From: Bacillota bacterium
GTDB taxonomy: Bacteria; Bacillota; Clostridia; DSM-8532
Assembly (NCBI GenBank): GCA_023446675.1
Contig: JAEXPO010000358.1
Coordinates: 1 to 8,363 of the forward strand
Reading direction: 5' to 3'
DNA length: 8,363 nucleotides
The translations under genes and the position numbers were made by a program. Below are positions 6,118 through 8,363 of the stretch, in pieces. The first letter of the stretch is position 1, and the number at the start of each line of letters is the position of its first letter. The notes below the pieces were generated by a model. That model was not told the origin of the DNA and searched no databases. It saw only the letters and a list, made by a program, of their open reading frames with translations.

Positions 6118-6339
6118 CTCCATGGGATAGCCCAGATGGAGCACATCCCGGATAATGAAGGCAGCTCCCTTTATAGGACTGGGAACCTTAATGCCCCAGG
6201 CGTACATCAAGGACACGGCCAGCGTCAGAATTAAAAGTAAAATAAGCCCAACCAGCTCCTTGTGCCATTTTTGCTGAACCAGCCTGGGAATATCTATAAG
6301 GCCCATAATAATAAAAGCCACTATCAGAAAAAAGGTCAT
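6115..6339 (-). CDS. Small two-helix spore germination protein (D subunit of germinant receptor)
   Basis: This 74-residue membrane protein has two helices, at about 2-15 (TFFLIVAFIIMGLI) and 29-48 (LVGLILLLILTLAVSLMYAW). Between them is a short basic loop (PRLVQQKWHK). The soluble tail begins with KVPSPIKGAAFIIRDVLHLGY. Several Bacillus germinant receptor operons carry a fourth gene for a protein of about 75 residues with two helices, known to modulate receptor function, and this one fits in length, topology and place. The ATG overlaps the GerB stop by four bases (ATGA), and AAGGAGG (6356-6350) precedes it by ten bases inside the end of gerB, so translation should be efficient. It would sit in the spore inner membrane with the receptor. 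Its exact role is not settled in the family. Confidence 0.78.
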   Translation of the reverse strand: MTFFLIVAFIIMGLIDIPRLVQQKWHKELVGLILLLILTLAVSLMYAWGIKVPSPIKGAAFIIRDVLHLGYPME

Positions 6340-7448
6340 GAGCTTAGAGCCTCCTTCTTGACTTTGCCCTTCCTTAAGAGTGAAACCAGTAAGGTGATAC
6401 CTGGAAGCACCAGCTCAAAGAAGCTTGAAAAGAAGGAGGCGGTAGTGGCTCCCCAGACCGCATTCTCCATTGACGAATTAAAGACTATCAGGGAATAGTT
6501 GAGTATAAGGAAGCCCAGGGTTATTACGAAGGGTGAGTAGGCACGAAGACGAAAAACCTGGCATAAACCTAAAATGGAAACATAATAAAGGATGGTTATT
6601 TTAAAGAATTGGAGTACAAGCAGGGCTATGGCGTAGAAAACTTCCATCCTGGTCATAAAATTGGCTATATTGATAAGGCGAATGGCTTCAAAGGAGGGAA
6701 GAGCCAGGTAGGGGGCCGTACCTCCTAAGGTTGCAATGTCTCTGAGCACAATGAGAAGCATGGATAGGGCCCCAATGGACAGGCCTCCGAAAAAATAACG
6801 GCCAAGCTTCACCTTTTCTTTGACCGAGGAGACCAGCATGAGAAAAATCATTATTTCACCGTAAGGAATAATAGAGACGATATGCGTTCCCTGGATATAC
6901 TTGCCCACGGGAAGGGTCAGCATAGGCAAAAAATTGTTAGGATTCATGTTCCCAATTAAAAATATGGCGTTAAAAATCATGACCCCCGCTGTCATAAAGG
7001 TATACACAAAGCCGTATCTTACAAGGACCTCCAGACCGCTTCGAACTGCATAGGCACACACAACTATGAAAACAATGAGAATAAAAATCATAGGGGTCTC
7101 GGGCAGCATAAAGCCCGTAGCAAAATTACCTACATCTCTCGTATTTAAAGAAGCCAGAGACAGGAAAAAAAAGATATATAAGAGCGAGAAAACCCTTCCA
7201 ACAATGGGGCCAAAAACCTCTTCGTTTATTTCCATAAGGTTTTTGCCCGGATACCGATCAAGAAGCGCCATGTACATGGTAAGAAGAAGAAGGCTTGCCA
7301 AAAAACCAAGGATAACCACAATCCATGTGTCCTGCTGTGTAATACCCATTACAAAGGCTGTTAAAAGGGTTGAGCCCTGAATGAAGCAGGCTATTGCAAA
7401 CATGAGCTGGGTGCCCGAAATTTTTCCTTTTTCAAGTGGCTGCATCAC
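6336..7448 (-). CDS. Spore germination permease, GerB family
   Basis: This 370-residue integral membrane protein (369 if the adjacent ATG is used) has about ten hydrophobic helices, as expected for the spore germination permease family within the APC transporter superfamily. The N-terminal KISGTQLMFAIACFIQGS segment and the PGKNLMEINEEVFGPIVG loop are typical. GerB subunits bind the nutrient germinant (shown for L-alanine with B. subtilis GerAB) and work with GerA and GerC in the inner membrane of the spore. The specific germinant here cannot be read from sequence. The start is GTG at 7448 or ATG at 7445; the ribosome binding site is spaced 5 or 8 bases from these. The gene touches gerC upstream and overlaps the D gene downstream. 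Expression would be expected in the forespore (sigma-G), but the promoter lies outside the window. Confidence 0.93.
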   Translation of the reverse strand: MMQPLEKGKISGTQLMFAIACFIQGSTLLTAFVMGITQQDTWIVVILGFLASLLLLTMYMALLDRYPGKNLMEINEEVFGPIVGRVFSLLYIFFFLSLASLNTRDVGNFATGFMLPETPMIFILIVFIVVCAYAVRSGLEVLVRYGFVYTFMTAGVMIFNAIFLIGNMNPNNFLPMLTLPVGKYIQGTHIVSIIPYGEIMIFLMLVSSVKEKVKLGRYFFGGLSIGALSMLLIVLRDIATLGGTAPYLALPSFEAIRLINIANFMTRMEVFYAIALLVLQFFKITILYYVSILGLCQVFRLRAYSPFVITLGFLILNYSLIVFNSSMENAVWGATTASFFSSFFELVLPGITLLVSLLRKGKVKKEALSS

Positions 7449-8363
7449 TTAGTCCTCCTTCGGGTAGATTGGTTTTGACAGGGAACCGATACCCCGCAAG
7501 GTAAATTTAACGGAGTATGTGATTTCTGTTTCAGGAAAGAGTGTGTCCCATTGATCCTTTATTTCCTTCCATAAACGGTTATGGCTTCTGTTAAGAAGCG
7601 CTCCAAATTCAAAAACATCACAGCCAAGGCTTTTAGCCTTCTTTACAGAAGCAGTCATTTCATTTAAAATCGTTTTGGCGATGGCATCCTCAAGAAGTGC
7701 TGTTGTTTTTTCATCCAACGGCTCTTTCCTGCCGCTGGTGGATCCCAGCTTGCCATCCGCTTCAATCTCGACATGAAAAGCAGGTGCACCGGAGGGCTGT
7801 ATGGCAGAAGTGACCTTGCTTTTAGCCTTCATGATTTCAATTTCAGCCGTTTCCTCCTCGCTTTTGACTACAAGAATGCCGCTGTTTATTTTTCCCAATA
7901 TCCATGAAAGTCCACGTGATTCGCTGGAATCCAGCTGGCCGACGACCTTGCCTTCCTTAAAAACTGCCATGCCCTCCAAATCCAGCCGTTCCTCATCCCC
8001 CTCGCCCAAAGACCGGATAATAGGTGCAATCGGTGATGTGGAGCCGCTTACCTCCCTTGATAAGAAATCAAAAAGTTCAATGGGTATAATTTCTGAGGTT
8101 GACCCCTGATTTTGAATAAGCTTTGAAATATAAATGGCTGGAACATTCTCCAGCTTTGTTTCCGTCTTTAAAATGTCGGAAGCTTTACCCTCGGCAATTA
8201 AGAGATAGACATTGAGCCGGGATTCGTGATCCCTGAAAAAAAAGTCAAGATACTGATTAATGCCATTAGCGGTTAGGTCACGGCTTATGATGATCATTTT
8301 ATTATGGGGAATATAAAGCCTGCGGCTAACCTCATGGGAAAAATCTCGGATAATGTTAAAAGT
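7449..8363 (-). CDS. Ger(x)C-family spore germination lipoprotein, N terminus outside window
   Basis: The frame continues without a stop past the Met at 8297 to the window edge. The 22 extra codons encode a family-typical stretch (DFSHEVSRRLYIPHNK) leading into MIIIS, so that Met is internal. The visible 304 residues are the bulk of GerC: a middle part (LDFFFRDHESRLNVYLLIAEG) and the C-terminal domain with SLGCDVFEFGALLNRSH, LWKEIKDQWDTLFPE and the closing strand ITYSVKFTLRGIGSL. Relatives are roughly 370-400 residues long, so about 70-90 are missing, including the signal peptide and lipobox cysteine that should tether it to the outer face of the spore inner membrane. GerC is required for the function of its GerA/GerB partners. 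Gene order C-B-D matches the A-C-B order seen in some receptors (for example gerK of B. subtilis), so a gerA gene is expected just upstream. Confidence 0.93.
   Translation of the reverse strand, partial: TFNIIRDFSHEVSRRLYIPHNKMIIISRDLTANGINQYLDFFFRDHESRLNVYLLIAEGKASDILKTETKLENVPAIYISKLIQNQGSTSEIIPIELFDFLSREVSGSTSPIAPIIRSLGEGDEERLDLEGMAVFKEGKVVGQLDSSESRGLSWILGKINSGILVVKSEEETAEIEIMKAKSKVTSAIQPSGAPAFHVEIEADGKLGSTSGRKEPLDEKTTALLEDAIAKTILNEMTASVKKAKSLGCDVFEFGALLNRSHNRLWKEIKDQWDTLFPETEITYSVKFTLRGIGSLSKPIYPKED
7454..7460 (-). promoter_or_regulatory. Ribosome binding site for gerB, inside the end of gerC
   Basis: AAGGAGG (7460-7454) forms the Lys-Glu codons just before the gerC stop and lies 5 bases before GTG (7448) and 8 bases before ATG (7445). 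Spacing favours the ATG, while GTG directly abuts the gerC TAA. The choice changes the protein by one residue. Confidence 0.75.

Overview
The window looks like chromosomal DNA from an endospore-forming member of the Firmicutes, most likely a clostridial lineage. The evidence is the nutrient-germinant-receptor operon (GerB, GerC and a small D-type subunit), strong AGGAGG-type ribosome binding sites, moderate base composition and clostridial-style proteins throughout. I see no phage or transposase gene, CRISPR array, tRNA or rRNA. Gene density and orientation look like ordinary chromosome rather than an inserted island.

Layout from left to right. Positions 3-449 (+) hold the 3' end of a LysR-type regulator. 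A GC-rich inverted repeat at its stop codon may terminate the converging gene. Positions 524-1450 (-) encode a choloylglycine-hydrolase-family N-terminal nucleophile amidase, nearer penicillin V acylase than bile salt hydrolase at the one diagnostic position I could read. It is divergent from a manganese-type superoxide dismutase (1603-2241, +). The region between them carries a candidate Fur/PerR-like palindrome over the amidase -10. Positions 2459-4120 (-) encode a secreted or membrane DUF2207 (YciQ-like) protein with a glycine-rich tail.

A 299-base control region (4121-4419) separates the DUF2207 gene from a divergent two-gene unit: an ECF-type sigma factor with a TTG start (4420-4980), overlapped by ATGA coupling with a single-pass membrane protein that is probably its anti-sigma factor (4977-5975). 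This unit converges on a leftward spore-germination operon. Read on the minus strand its order is gerC (cut by the right edge, 8363-7449), gerB permease (7448-6336) and a small two-helix D protein (6339-6115). All three are packed with touching or overlapping ends, followed by a possible weak terminator. A gerA-type gene would be expected beyond the right edge.

The genes form three functional blocks: oxidative-stress defence next to an amidase, an envelope-sensing sigma/anti-sigma pair with a divergent envelope protein that may be a target, and a germinant receptor. I do not see strong evidence of a new multi-gene system. The least characterised parts are the sigma/anti-sigma pair with its repeat-containing external region, the DUF2207 neighbour and the D subunit.
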